Of a stretch of 64,000 bases of DNA, positions 1 through 8,567 are shown in pieces. A program made the position numbers and the translations under genes. Origin of the DNA: Mesorhizobium sp. L-2-11 (GTDB lineage Bacteria; Pseudomonadota; Alphaproteobacteria; Rhizobiales; Rhizobiaceae). The number at the start of each line of letters is the position of its first letter. The stretch's first letter is position 1. The notes under the pieces are model-generated. The model was not told the DNA's origin. It made no database searches and saw only the letters and a list, made by a program, of their open reading frames with translations. Location: positions 183,506 through 247,505 of the forward strand of contig NZ_AP023259.1 in the NCBI RefSeq assembly GCF_016756595.1. The letters run 5' to 3'.

Positions 1-743
1 AACAAATCGCGCAGGATGATGCCGCCAGCTGCCTCGTAGGCCTCCGCCCCGACATAAACGGCCCGGCGATCGTCGGCCCTCACGGTGGTCTCCGTCAGCA
101 GTCGCCTTATGTAATAGGGCTCCTGCATATGCGAGGTGGAGACACGCTCCCACACCTGTTCCTGGCGCGCATGATCGTCTGAGATCGAGAACGCCATGAT
201 TTGGTCCAGCCGGATCTCATCTTTTTCATAGAGATCGAGCAGTTTTGGCGACAGCGATGCGAGCCGCAGGCGCTGCTTCACCATCGCCGCTGATACGAAG
301 AAGCGGGCGGCGATTTCCTCGACGTCGAGGCCTTGGTCGCTAAGCGTTTTGAATGCTCGGAACTGATCAAGCGGATGGAGGTCGGCTCTCCGCAAGTTTT
401 CGGCAAGCGAGTCCTCTTCGGCCGAGGTCTCCTGCACGCGATTGACGATGCACGGGATTGGCTCGTTCTTCGCCAGCCGCTTCTGCTTGATGAGGATGCC
501 GAGAGCCAGATAGCGCCGGCCACCGGCCGGCACCTCGAAGTCGCCGGTCTCTTCACCGTTTTCGTCGAGCACGGCACGGACATTCAGGCTTTGCAGGAGC
601 CTGCGCCGCCCAATATCCTCGGCAAGCTGCTCGATGGACACGCCGTCCTTCACCCGCCGGACATTCTTCTGCGACAGCACCAGTTTGTCGTAGGGAATGT
701 TTTCCGCGGCGTTCATTGCGATCTTCTGAATGGTCCTTGCCAT
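1..743 (-). CDS. ParB/RepB/Spo0J-like nuclease-domain protein (3' end off the window)
   Basis: Reading the minus strand from the ATG at 743 gives an uninterrupted frame to the left edge, so the C-terminus is missing. The protein opens MARTIQKIAMNAAENIPYDKL. About 20 residues in comes the ParB N-terminal pattern (LSQKNVRRVKDGVSIEQLAE), then the nucleotide-binding box around GGRRYLALGILIKQ and SLAENLRRADLHPLDQFRAF, then a helix-turn-helix segment (EEIAARFFVSAAMVKQRLRL). This is the stand-alone ParB-like protein common on rhizobial plasmids, separate from repB. It probably binds DNA and may act in partition or gene control; the role is inferred from the family. RepB of the replicon is encoded separately near 18 kb. 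Confidence 0.85.
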   Translation of the reverse strand, partial: MARTIQKIAMNAAENIPYDKLVLSQKNVRRVKDGVSIEQLAEDIGRRRLLQSLNVRAVLDENGEETGDFEVPAGGRRYLALGILIKQKRLAKNEPIPCIVNRVQETSAEEDSLAENLRRADLHPLDQFRAFKTLSDQGLDVEEIAARFFVSAAMVKQRLRLASLSPKLLDLYEKDEIRLDQIMAFSISDDHARQEQVWERVSTSHMQEPYYIRRLLTETTVRADDRRAVYVGAEAYEAAGGIILRDL

Positions 744-1254
744 GGTCAGGTTCTCCATGACGGGCGGCCCGGGGCCACTCCCCGCACCTCCAAAGCCCGT
801 CAGAAAACCTCCCCTCCCCCCTTTACCTCTGCGGGCCGCCTCACCAGCGCCCGGCAACGATGCACCGACGGCCAGCCCTGCATCTCCCCGTCATCGCACA
901 AGCTTTTCCGTGTGCAACCTGTTGGCCTGCAGATCCTGCACGTCGTGGTCGTGACTCTGGACACGATGTTGTTTCTGGCCCTAGCGACACATGTATAAAT
1001 TGACCGTACGTCATGATACGCGAAGACTGTATCGAGGTCGGAATTGAGAGTGCAATTCTTTGTCGAGCAGGTTCGCCCGGCCGGTAATGGTGCAAGTTGG
1101 CCGGCTTGACCGTGAGCGCGTCAGCACAGTGCGACGCACGAACATTCCACTCGCAAATTTGGGGTGAAGAGGGACCCTCACCGTTCTTGCATAGCTGCAC
1201 TGCACAAAATGTGTTTGCGCATCGCACAACTTTTAGCCATTAAGCCTACAGCTG
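744..1254. other. Intergenic stretch, nothing recognised
   Basis: Region between the ParB-like start and the small-RNA candidate. Short open frames on both strands have no recognisable domain. The minus-strand promoter of the ParB-like gene must lie here, but I see no clear -35/-10 pair. Confidence 0.4.
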
Positions 1255-1360
1255 ATGCACGCGATGGTCTCCTCCCATTCCATCGTATCAGCTGTTCCCC
1301 TCTGAAGGTTTTGACCTTCACACCTAAAGGGCCTCGGTTTTCCGATGGCCCTATTTTTTT
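1255..1360 (+). ncRNA. Candidate small RNA with two tandem hairpins and a T-tract
   Basis: TGAAGGTTTTGACCTTCA forms a perfect 7-bp stem with a 4-nt loop. It is followed at 1328-1352 by a second stem (AGGGCC TCGG, TTTT loop, CCGA T GGCCCT) and then seven T. No plus-strand gene lies upstream, so this is not the terminator of a visible CDS. A possible promoter is TTGCGC near 1215 with CATTAA about 17 nt later. The 5' end is a guess. It could also be an antisense copy-control RNA from a lost replicon, because the architecture (stem, then terminator stem) is similar. Confidence 0.4.
1328..1360 (+). terminator. Rho-independent terminator
   Basis: GC-rich inverted repeat AGGGCCTCGG/CCGATGGCCCT with one bulged T and a TTTT loop, followed directly by A and seven T. 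Confidence 0.7.
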
Positions 1361-1538
1361 GGCGGTCGAAACGTCGTTGATTGTCTTCGTCACTGTGTGG
1401 AAGGCGGCGCGACCGCCGCTTCAGCCATTAGGCCTTGGGGTCATTTCTGCCGGGCTCAATCCACCCCTCCCGACAATAGTCTGTAAGCGCGTAGGCGTCC
1501 CCACGTAGCGTGCAGGCGGTTGATCGCTCATTTTCAGC

Positions 1539-1883
1539 ATGAATCATGCGGAGAATCCTATGAGCGACAGTATGAGCCATCATCGAACATTCGAGATTTT
1601 GACGGCGGAGCCTGTGCCGTCCCGACGCAAGCCGCGCTCGGCGGTTGCGCGTTCCGAGGGGCTGGACCCCTCGCAGCTCTATGCGTGGCGCCGCAAGGCG
1701 CTTTCGTCGGGCATGGTTGCGCCACTGACGGAGGGAGCGAGCAAGCCGGCGAAGTTCACGCGCTTTGAAGCGGTGGGCAGCGACACGGTGGAAATCGTCA
1801 TTGGCGACGCAGTGGTGCGCGCCGGCGGCGATGTCGATCCCGATCGCCTGGCGAGGATCATCCGCGCGGTTCGTAAGGCATGA
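1539..1883 (+). CDS. tnpA: IS66 accessory protein TnpA (orf1), internally deleted
   Basis: 114 aa against 135 aa in the sister copy at 38844-39251. The two proteins are identical except that 21 residues (from HRSDEEKARLV to PGGNV) are missing here between SRRKPR and SAVARSEGL. The lost segment is the first part of the transposase_8-like helix-turn-helix region, so DNA binding by this protein is likely impaired. The frame is kept. The stop overlaps the tnpB start by 4 nt (ATGA), which indicates translational coupling. A second ATG at 1560 is an alternative start. Confidence 0.85.
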   Translation: MNHAENPMSDSMSHHRTFEILTAEPVPSRRKPRSAVARSEGLDPSQLYAWRRKALSSGMVAPLTEGASKPAKFTRFEAVGSDTVEIVIGDAVVRAGGDVDPDRLARIIRAVRKA

Positions 1884-2224
1884 TCGCTTCCGGTGTGGTG
1901 GTTTACGTGTCGTGCCAGCCGGTCGACTTCCGCAAGGGCGCGGCATCTTTGATGGCGCTGGTCAGGGATGGCGGCCTGGACCCATTCTCGGGGGCACTTC
2001 ACGTATTCCGTTCGAAGCGTGCGGACCGGGTTCGCATCGTGTGGTGGGACGGCAGCGGGGTTTGTCTTTATTCGAAGACTCTGGAAGATCACAGCTTCTG
2101 CTGGCCGGGGATATCGGCCGCGCGCATGCGTCTCGACCACGCCCAGTTGATGGCGCTTCTGGCCGGACTGGACTGGAAAAAGATTCGTCCGGCCAGGGTC
2201 AGGCGGCCGTTATCGACGGGCTGA
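1880..2224 (+). CDS. tnpB: IS66 accessory protein TnpB (orf2)
   Basis: 114 aa, the usual IS66 Orf2 length. It has the hallmark start MIASGVVVYVSCQPVDFRKG and the block DPFSGALHVFRSKRADRVRI followed by WWDGSGVCLYSKTLE. Orf2 is needed for transposition in characterised IS66 elements, although its biochemical role is not well defined. It overlaps tnpA by 4 nt and is identical to the copy at 38503-38847. Confidence 0.93.
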   Translation: MIASGVVVYVSCQPVDFRKGAASLMALVRDGGLDPFSGALHVFRSKRADRVRIVWWDGSGVCLYSKTLEDHSFCWPGISAARMRLDHAQLMALLAGLDWKKIRPARVRRPLSTG

Positions 2225-2300
2225 AACCGGCCTGCGGCAAGATGAATCATGCGGCTGGAACGGTTGGGAAAGCGGCTGTTTTTGTGCTCTGTTGCTTGCC

Positions 2301-3941
2301 ATGGTTCTACCGGGTCTTGCCCTTCCCGACGACGTTGATGCGCTGAAGGCGATGATCCTTTCCATGGCTCGCGAGCAGGCTGCAAGCGAGGCCCGGATCG
2401 CAGTCGCCGACGCTCGGATCGCAGCATCTGAGGCGGAGGTCGCCCGGCTGAAAGCTGTCGAGAAAAGCGCCAGCGAGCGGATCGCCAATCTCACGTCAAT
2501 CCTGAAAGTTTTACAGCGCACGCAACATGGCACGCGTTCCGAGCGGCTACGCCTGGCCATCGACGACGAGCAGGCCTCCTTTGCCTTCGAAGAGGTCGAG
2601 ACCGGCCTTTCGGAAATCCGGAGCGAACTCGACCGCGCGGTCGGGAACAAGCCGAAGCGCGCCCCGCGTCCGCGCAAGGGCTTTGCTGCCCACCTCGAAC
2701 GCATCGAGGAGGTCGTCGAGCCGGAAATCCCGGCCGACTGCGAGGGGCTTGAAAAGGTTCTGATCGGCGAGGATCGATCCGAGCGGCTGGACGTCGTGCC
2801 GCCGAAGTTCCAGGTCATCGTCACGCGCCGTCCCAAATACGCCTTCCGGGGCCGTGACGGCGTGGTCCAGGCTCTGGCGCCGGCGCACATCATCGAAAGC
2901 GGGCTGCCGACGGAGCGGCTGCTCGCCTATATCGCCGTCTCCAAATACGCCGACGGCCTCCCGCTTTATCGGCAGGAGGCGATCTATCTGCGCGACGGCG
3001 TCGAGATCAGCCGGTCGTTGATGGCGCAGTGGATGGGGCATCTGGGCTTCGAGCTGCAGATGCTTGCTGATTACATACTGGAGCGCATCAAGGAGGGCGA
3101 AAGGGTCTTCGCCGACGAGACGACCTTGCCCACCCTTGCCCCTGGTTCCGGGAAAACCACGAAAGCCTGGTTGTGGGCCTACGCACGGGATGACCGACCC
3201 TATGGCGGAACCAGTCCGCCAATGGTTGCCTATCGTTTTGAAGACAGCAGAGGTGCGGATTGCGTGGCGCGCCACCTCGCCGGATTCAGCGGTATCCTGC
3301 AAGTGGATGGCTACTCGGCCTATACCAACCTGGTCAAGGCACGGGCCAAAGCCGGCAGCAATGAAACAATCCGGCTCGCCGGGTGCTGGGCTCACCTGCG
3401 GCGCAAATTCTACGACCTGCACATCAGCGGGGTCTCGCAGGCCGCGACGGATTCGATCATCGCCATGACCGAATTGTGGAAGGTCGAGGACGAGGTCCGC
3501 GGCAAGGATGCCGGAAGCCGCGCCGCGCTACGTCAGGAAAAGTCCGTGGCCATTGTCGCGAGCCTCTTCGATCTATGGGAAGCGGAACTGGGCAAGGTCT
3601 CCGGAAAATCCAAGACCGCCGAGGCGATCCGCTACGCGCTCACCCGGCGGGAGGCGCTGGAACGCTTTCTGATGGACGGTCGCATCGAAATCGACTCCAA
3701 TATCGTCGAGCGTGCAATCAGGCCCCAGACGATCACGCGAAAGAATAGTCTATTCGCCGGCAGCCACGGCGGTGGACGAACCTGGGCGACGGTAGCCACC
3801 TTGCTGCAAACCTGCAAAATGAACAGCGTCGATCCGCTCGACTGGCTCTCGCAGACCTTGACCCGCATCGCTCAAGGCTGGCCGGCATCCGAAATCGAAA
3901 TGCTCATGCCTTGGAACTTTAGGCCTGACGTTATCGGCTGA
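2301..3941 (+). CDS. tnpC: IS66 transposase TnpC
   Basis: About 546 aa from ATG 2301; TTG 2292 is an alternative 3 codons upstream. It has an N-terminal coiled-coil and leucine-zipper-like segment (LKAMILSMAREQAASEARIA), a zinc-binding/linker region, and the DDE transposase core with FADETTLPTLAPGSGKTTKA, then LQVDGYSAYTNLVKA, and the IEIDSNIVERAIRPQ block bearing the catalytic glutamate. It ends 8 bp inside the right terminal repeat. The protein is identical to the copy at 36786-38426 and appears intact. Confidence 0.93.
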   Translation: MVLPGLALPDDVDALKAMILSMAREQAASEARIAVADARIAASEAEVARLKAVEKSASERIANLTSILKVLQRTQHGTRSERLRLAIDDEQASFAFEEVETGLSEIRSELDRAVGNKPKRAPRPRKGFAAHLERIEEVVEPEIPADCEGLEKVLIGEDRSERLDVVPPKFQVIVTRRPKYAFRGRDGVVQALAPAHIIESGLPTERLLAYIAVSKYADGLPLYRQEAIYLRDGVEISRSLMAQWMGHLGFELQMLADYILERIKEGERVFADETTLPTLAPGSGKTTKAWLWAYARDDRPYGGTSPPMVAYRFEDSRGADCVARHLAGFSGILQVDGYSAYTNLVKARAKAGSNETIRLAGCWAHLRRKFYDLHISGVSQAATDSIIAMTELWKVEDEVRGKDAGSRAALRQEKSVAIVASLFDLWEAELGKVSGKSKTAEAIRYALTRREALERFLMDGRIEIDSNIVERAIRPQTITRKNSLFAGSHGGGRTWATVATLLQTCKMNSVDPLDWLSQTLTRIAQGWPASEIEMLMPWNFRPDVIG

Positions 3942-3945
3942 CCGC

Positions 3946-4188
3946 TTACAATAGTCTTACCTTTGCCAGCCTTCTACGGGCAAGCGTTCGCGCCAGAGGT
4001 TCAAAGCCGCGTCCGTAACTCTCAACAATGAAAGACAGCGTCATCAGATCGAGCAGAAGGTCGTCGATCGCGTGTGTGAGCGCATCGGACCTTTGTTCGA
4101 ATTGAAGCAGCAAGGCGCGCGCCTCTTCGATCGCGGCTCGGCAATCGTCTGCGTCTATCAGTGCGTCAACCCTGTCGAAGATCTGCAA
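3946..4188 (-). CDS. Small helical hypothetical protein, C-terminus replaced by IS66
   Basis: 80 aa starting MQIFDRVDALIDADDC, predicted mostly helical, no family recognised. IS66 copy 1 inserted near its 3' end: the last codon TTG and the TAA stop are completed by the element's terminal GTAA. Removing the IS and one copy of the 8-bp repeat continues the frame through S-G-G-V-D to a TGA ending at 1456, giving an original 85-aa protein. Only five residues were lost, so function may survive. Whether it is expressed is unknown. Confidence 0.5.
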   Translation of the reverse strand: MQIFDRVDALIDADDCRAAIEEARALLLQFEQRSDALTHAIDDLLLDLMTLSFIVESYGRGFEPLARTLARRRLAKVRLL

Positions 4189-4302
4189 GCGCTCTCACTT
4201 CCCAAGCCACACTCAACGCATTGAACGCCGCTGGTGAGTGCGTTTTCACCGAAGGACATGGTCGCGTCTCGCGAAAAGGTCTCACCCAGAAAAGTGCCTG
4301 TG

Positions 4303-4551
4303 ATGAGGCATGATAGGTCAAACGACAAGCAGGAATCCGGGCTCCCTCCAGATGATGCTTTCGAAGGCGAGGTGCGCCGGCTCGGGTCTCGTTACGGCGT
4401 CTCGGCCGCAAATTACTGGTCAGAAGGAACTGTGACCGCGTTCGTCGGAGGCAAAAGAGTTTCTCTCAATTCTGCCAGCCGCCACGGTTCAGTCGAGATT
4501 ACATGCGAGACGGCCGATAACGGAAAGCAAAGGCTCGCAAAAAATGAGTAG
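4303..4551 (+). CDS. Small hypothetical protein upstream of the MFS exporter
   Basis: 82 aa from ATG 4303 (MRHDRSNDKQESGLPPDDAF); the frame is open further upstream to GTG 4234 and ATG 4258, and no ribosome site clearly decides between them. No domain recognised; the middle (RRLGSRYGVSAANYWSEGTV) is moderately hydrophobic but not a membrane helix. Its end overlaps the MFS start by 8 nt, so the two are probably translated together. Confidence 0.45.
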   Translation: MRHDRSNDKQESGLPPDDAFEGEVRRLGSRYGVSAANYWSEGTVTAFVGGKRVSLNSASRHGSVEITCETADNGKQRLAKNE

Positions 4552-6199
4552 AGTGGCTGGATCAGTTGAAGATTTGGCTGCACCAACGACCTTTGCGCCG
4601 CTCATGCAGCCAACCTTTCGTTCGATCTGGCTCGCCACGCAGGTTTCCAGTCTCGGCTGGCTGATGCAGACTGTTGCCGTCAGCTGGCTGATGGCGACGA
4701 TCTCAACGTCCGATCTGATGGTGGCGCTGGTGCAGGCTTCATCGAACCTGCCCGCATTCATCTTATCTGTCTTCGCTGGGGTGCTCGCCGACAATTTCAG
4801 CCGTCGCAGGGTCATGTTCGCCGGCCGCTGTCTTATGGTGATCGCCTCTGCAATGCTGACCGCGTCTGTTGCGCTGGGCTTTGTCAGTCCGTGGATGATC
4901 CTCGGCTTCAGCTTCTTGATCGCATCTGGCGGTGCTCTCAACGACCCCGCCTGGCAGGCTTCGGTTGGGGATATGGTGGAGCGGCGCGATGTTCCCGCCG
5001 CCGTCACTTTGCTTTCCGTCGGCTTCAACACTGTGCGGACCGTGGGGCCGGCACTCGGCGGTATCGTGGTTGCCTCATTCGGGCTTCTGACCGCTTTTAC
5101 CGTGACCACCCTCACCTATCTGGTCCCATTGGCGACCATATGGCGCTGCAAGTGGAAGGTGCGCTCCTCGCCTCTGCCGCGTGAGTCGATGAGGACGGCG
5201 ATCTATGATGGGCTGCGCTTCACGGCGATGTCGTCGGAAATCAAGGCTGCGATCGCGCGCGGAACCCTCTTTGGCCTGGCGAGCATCGCCATTCTCGCGC
5301 TGTTGCCGCTGGTTGTCCGCGATCAGTTAGGTGGAGGACCGCTGGCCTATGGCACGCTCATGGCCGGCTTCGGGACCGGTGCCGTCTTCGCAGGCCTCTC
5401 CAACAGCACATTCAGACGGAGCTTGTCGCAAGAACGGCTTATGACTCTCGCTTGCGTCGCCTGTGCGGCATGCTCACTCTCCTTGGCGCTGACGTCTTCC
5501 ATCGTAGTGGCGGCAATTGCGCTCGCCTTGGGCGGCGCGGGCTGGGTCACCGCCTGGTCCGGCGTTGGCGTGAGTGTGCAGTTGGCGAGCCCGCGCTGGG
5601 TCGTAGGACGCACAATCTCGATCTACTATGCCTTGATCGACGGCGGCATCGCGGCCGGCAGTTGGGTGTGGGGCACGGTGTCCCAGACCTATTCCGTGGC
5701 TTGGGCTTTGGAGGGCTCCGCCGGAGCCCTGCTGCTGGTTGCTGCAGCTGGGGTCCTGTTCCCACTTCGTGAGCGCCACGAGTCTGAGCCCGATCCTTTG
5801 GAGGCATTCGACGCCCCGGCTGTCGCCCTCAATCTGAAGCCGAGAAGCGGCCCGATCGTGGTCAAGGTCGAATATCTGATAGCCGAGAAAAATCTCGAGG
5901 CCTTCCTCGACCTCATGCGGCAGCGGCGTCATGTCCACAGCCGCGTCGGTGCTCGGAACTGGACCCTTCAGCGCAACCTGCAGAAGCCCATCCAATGGAC
6001 AGAAACGTTCCGTACGCCGACCTGGACGGACTATCTTCGCTTAAACCATCGTCTCACGGAAGTAGACAAGGAACTGGACGAGCGTATCTTCCAGTTGCAT
6101 GGGGGAGAGGAAGCGCCTCAAATGACGCTTTCGATTGAGCGGCCGACAAGCTCGGCCCGCAAACCCTATCAGTCAATCCTTCACCTTCCCCGTCATTGA
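4544..6199 (+). CDS. MFS exporter (EntS/MFS_3-like) with C-terminal ABM-like domain
   Basis: 551 aa. Residues about 20-410 are the transporter: repeated hydrophobic helices and the family signature at the cytoplasmic loop between helices 2 and 3 (GVLADNFSRRRVMFAGR, the G-x-x-x-D-x-x-x-R-R pattern). Members of this group export siderophores or drugs across the inner membrane. Residues about 430-551 are soluble (VVKVEYLIAEKNLEAFLDLM, then RNWTLQRNLQKPIQWTETF) and resemble the antibiotic-biosynthesis-monooxygenase/ferredoxin-like fold often fused to this MFS group. The substrate cannot be told from sequence. It lies directly downstream of a short overlapping ORF. Confidence 0.85.
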   Translation: MSRVAGSVEDLAAPTTFAPLMQPTFRSIWLATQVSSLGWLMQTVAVSWLMATISTSDLMVALVQASSNLPAFILSVFAGVLADNFSRRRVMFAGRCLMVIASAMLTASVALGFVSPWMILGFSFLIASGGALNDPAWQASVGDMVERRDVPAAVTLLSVGFNTVRTVGPALGGIVVASFGLLTAFTVTTLTYLVPLATIWRCKWKVRSSPLPRESMRTAIYDGLRFTAMSSEIKAAIARGTLFGLASIAILALLPLVVRDQLGGGPLAYGTLMAGFGTGAVFAGLSNSTFRRSLSQERLMTLACVACAACSLSLALTSSIVVAAIALALGGAGWVTAWSGVGVSVQLASPRWVVGRTISIYYALIDGGIAAGSWVWGTVSQTYSVAWALEGSAGALLLVAAAGVLFPLRERHESEPDPLEAFDAPAVALNLKPRSGPIVVKVEYLIAEKNLEAFLDLMRQRRHVHSRVGARNWTLQRNLQKPIQWTETFRTPTWTDYLRLNHRLTEVDKELDERIFQLHGGEEAPQMTLSIERPTSSARKPYQSILHLPRH

Positions 6200-6289
6200 A
6201 GCACGACTGCAGAGGACACACTCTCCGTCCGCATCGATCACACTCGCCGCATGGACCGCTTCCGGTCAGTGGAGTCGGGCGCGCGTTTG

Positions 6290-6790
6290 CGGCGGGACCA
6301 TATTGCTGCAACAGCACGCGACTAGCGGCAAGCAGATCGTCGCCTCGTTGAGCACGATCTGCGCCGAACCCTTTGGCGCGACATCGGCGAGCGTGATGTC
6401 GCCGACCCGCGCCAGCCGCTTGATCGCCGAGTCTTCGCGACCGAGCCGTTCGCGCGTCACGTCGTTGGCACCGACCACGACGAGCGGCGCGATCGCCGCG
6501 GGGGGCACGTTCATCTCCGAGCGCACCGAGCGGATAGGCAGCTGCTGCCGCCTCGTTGAAGCGGTATGAGGTGATGCCGTCCGTTATCTCCCGCGCGGCA
6601 CGCGTCAGTTCGGTGAGGATCCAGCGGTTGACCGCCAGCTTGGCATCGTTCAGCCAGAAATCGACGTTGCGCGCGACTTCGTTCATCTCGGCGAAACGCG
6701 TCGCGTTCCACAGCTTGGTGCCGAAATTGCGATAACCGGCGATGCGCGCCGGATCGAGCTTCACGTCGCGGCCTTGCGCCGCCATCACCG
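6290..6790 (-). pseudogene. valS: valyl-tRNA synthetase fragment (valS remnant)
   Basis: The minus strand encodes RDVKLDPARIAGYRNFGTKL, then WNATRFAEMNEVARNV and NRWILTELTRAAREI, typical of the anticodon-binding region of ValS. After FNEAAA the frame breaks, and a second frame continues with IRSVRSEMNVPPAAIAPLVV and KGSAQIVLNEATICLPL, the ValS C-terminal part. The stretch normally between these (WNIYCDWYVELAKP and onward) is missing. It has no start, an internal deletion and a frame change, so it is non-functional. The catalytic domain is absent. Confidence 0.75.
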
Positions 6791-7100
6791 TCTCCAATTC
6801 CGCCACCAAATGAGCGGTGTCTTCGTTTATCGACGCGCATCTAAGTTGTCCGTTCTTCTCCATCACAATTATTGCCGTGCCGGTCGCGTCATATCCAATC
6901 GCAGCCATCCGCTGAACGCAGGCGTCGCCGTCGACGCGAACATCGAACAGAACCGACCCTGCGGTTTTCTCCGCGGCGTCAGCCACACGATCGCCGAACG
7001 GTCGATTGAGGCCCTCGATATTGGCGAGTGACTGCTCAAACAAGGCCAATTCAACATGCTCCGCCACCATGGCGGCGAGAGTGCGCGCCGGCTGGCGCAA
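6791..7100 (-). pseudogene. Fragment resembling a sensor-domain N-terminus
   Basis: The frame upstream of the valS remnant reads AMVAEHVELALFEQSLANIE and later AIIVMEKNGQLRCASINEDT, resembling the extracellular Cache-type region of a diguanylate cyclase or kinase. It runs directly into valS-derived sequence, so it is a fusion by rearrangement. The identification is weak. Confidence 0.25.
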
Positions 7101-7420
7101 TCGGCAAGACGCCAGCGCTGATTATCCACACACCAGCCACCGCTGGCCCTTTTCACGGGCGACAACACATCCGTTAACAGAAGCGCCTCACGTCGGCCGC
7201 CAACTCCTGTACTGCAAACGGACGGCTCAATCGCTTCTGCCGCCGTGCGGCGTGCCAGCCCGAGCCGACTTCGAACGCGATTGTTGGCACCGGCCGGAAA
7301 CGCCCGCCGGCGCAGCGGCGACCCAACCCGCCTCATTTGAGGGACACGTGCCCCAAATGCGCATTGGAGACGAACAGAGTTTCCCTCGGGTGGCAAAGAA
7401 CAGCATCCGATACTTTATCG

Positions 7421-7439
7421 TCTATATAATTGATAGACA
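7421..7439. promoter_or_regulatory. Inverted repeat in the sulfonate operon promoter
   Basis: GTCTATATAATTGATAGAC has a 6-bp perfect dyad with a 7-bp spacer, overlaps a TATAAT-like -10 hexamer, and fits the T-N11-A pattern of LysR-type (CysB/Cbl-like) sites. It lies about 48 bp before the ssuA-like start. Confidence 0.5.
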
Positions 7440-7486
7440 TACTGAACAGCGAAAGTGGGAGCCATTACCAAGATTGGAGCGAGGCG

Positions 7487-8536
7487 ATGATGTTAGCTGT
7501 GGAGAGATTTTCGAGAAGGAGGTTTGGCGCCTTCGTAGCCGCTTTTGCGATAATCGCTTCTTTCGCCCCTTTGGGGGCCCTAGCGGGCAGTCCGGACGCG
7601 GGTAAGCTGCCGACCAAAATCCCGGAGGGCACGGTGCTTCGCATCGGCGATCCCGAAACGCAAAGGGCATTGGAACTCTCGGGCCTGATCGACAAACTGC
7701 CGTTCAAGGTGGAGTGGGCCAATATCAGCGGCGGTCCCCAGACAATTGAAGCTTTTCGCGCCGATGCGCTGGACGTCGGATCGGTCGCCGACATTCCGCC
7801 CATCCACGCGACGTGGACAGGGCTCAAGGTCAAGATCATTGCCGCGAAGTTCCGCAAGGATCCGGTAGCGCACCCGATTTATCAACTCGGGATTGCACCC
7901 GGTGTCGAGGTCAAGACGCTCGCGGACTTGCGCGGCAAGCGGATTGCGTTCAGCCCCGGCCAGGCGCAAGGCGCGCTGGTGCTGAGGGTCCTTCAGGCCG
8001 CCGGGCTCAAAAAGGAGGACGTCAATCTCATTGAACTGCCGAGCAAAGGCGATGCCTATCCGGTGGCGCTCGCCGGCAAGCAGGTTGATGTCGCGCCGAT
8101 CTGGGGCGTCCTCATCAAGCACTATCTGCACCAGTATGGTGCAGACGGCGCGACCACCATCCCGCATGGCTTGCGCGACGATCCAGAGCATCTCTATGCG
8201 CCACAGGCGGTGCTGGACGATCCGGCCAAGGCTGCCGCTCTCGGCGAATATGTGCGCTACTGGGCACTTGCGACCCGATGGGTGCAGGAACATCCCAAAG
8301 AGTGGGTCGAGGGCTACTACGTCGCCACCCAGGGCCTCAACGCAGAAGATGGCCAGTATCTCGTCGACGCCGACGGACAGTTCGACATCCCGTCCGACTG
8401 GAACGACGTGATCACGCGTCAGCAGGCGACGATCGACCTCCTGGCCAAGGAACTGAACAGGCCCACGATCAAGGCCGAGGACCTTTTCGACAGGCGCTTC
8501 GAGACGATCGCCGCTAGTGCGCTGAACGCGTCCTGA
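7487..8536 (+). CDS. ssuA: ABC transporter substrate-binding protein, sulfonate/SsuA type
   Basis: 349 aa from the ATGATG at 7487, preceded by a GAGCGAGG ribosome site. It has a twin-arginine-like signal (SRRRFGAF) followed by a hydrophobic stretch ending at GALAGS, so it is exported to the periplasm. The mature part has the two-lobed NMT1/SsuA fold markers: FRADALDVGSVADIPPIHAT, VEVKTLADLRGKRIAFSPGQ and an SPG(Q)-type ligand-binding loop. Family members bind taurine, alkanesulfonates or related sulfur compounds. First gene of a four-gene operon with permease, ATPase and flavin monooxygenase, consistent with uptake and desulfonation of an organosulfur compound. The exact ligand is unknown. 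Confidence 0.88.
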   Translation: MMLAVERFSRRRFGAFVAAFAIIASFAPLGALAGSPDAGKLPTKIPEGTVLRIGDPETQRALELSGLIDKLPFKVEWANISGGPQTIEAFRADALDVGSVADIPPIHATWTGLKVKIIAAKFRKDPVAHPIYQLGIAPGVEVKTLADLRGKRIAFSPGQAQGALVLRVLQAAGLKKEDVNLIELPSKGDAYPVALAGKQVDVAPIWGVLIKHYLHQYGADGATTIPHGLRDDPEHLYAPQAVLDDPAKAAALGEYVRYWALATRWVQEHPKEWVEGYYVATQGLNAEDGQYLVDADGQFDIPSDWNDVITRQQATIDLLAKELNRPTIKAEDLFDRRFETIAASALNAS

Positions 8537-8567
8537 CGCCTGCATCCCCAAACTGGAGACGACGCAG

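Larger units (their letters stand above)
1483..3949 (+). mobile_element. IS66-family insertion sequence, copy 1
   Basis: The element runs from GTAAGCGCGTAGGCG at 1483 to the inverted end CGGCTGACCGCTTAC at 3949, 2467 bp. It carries the three-gene IS66 set (tnpA, tnpB, tnpC). An 8-bp direct repeat AATAGTCT sits at 1475-1482 and again at 3950-3957, the target duplication length of IS66, so both ends are exact. The second copy at 36778-39307 is inverted and 63 bp longer; the difference is an in-frame deletion in tnpA here. Confidence 0.95.

Noticed and set aside
333..998. 221-aa plus-strand open frame near the left edge
   Set aside because: It is the complement of the ParB-like gene; the minus-strand reading has clear ParB motifs and this one has none.
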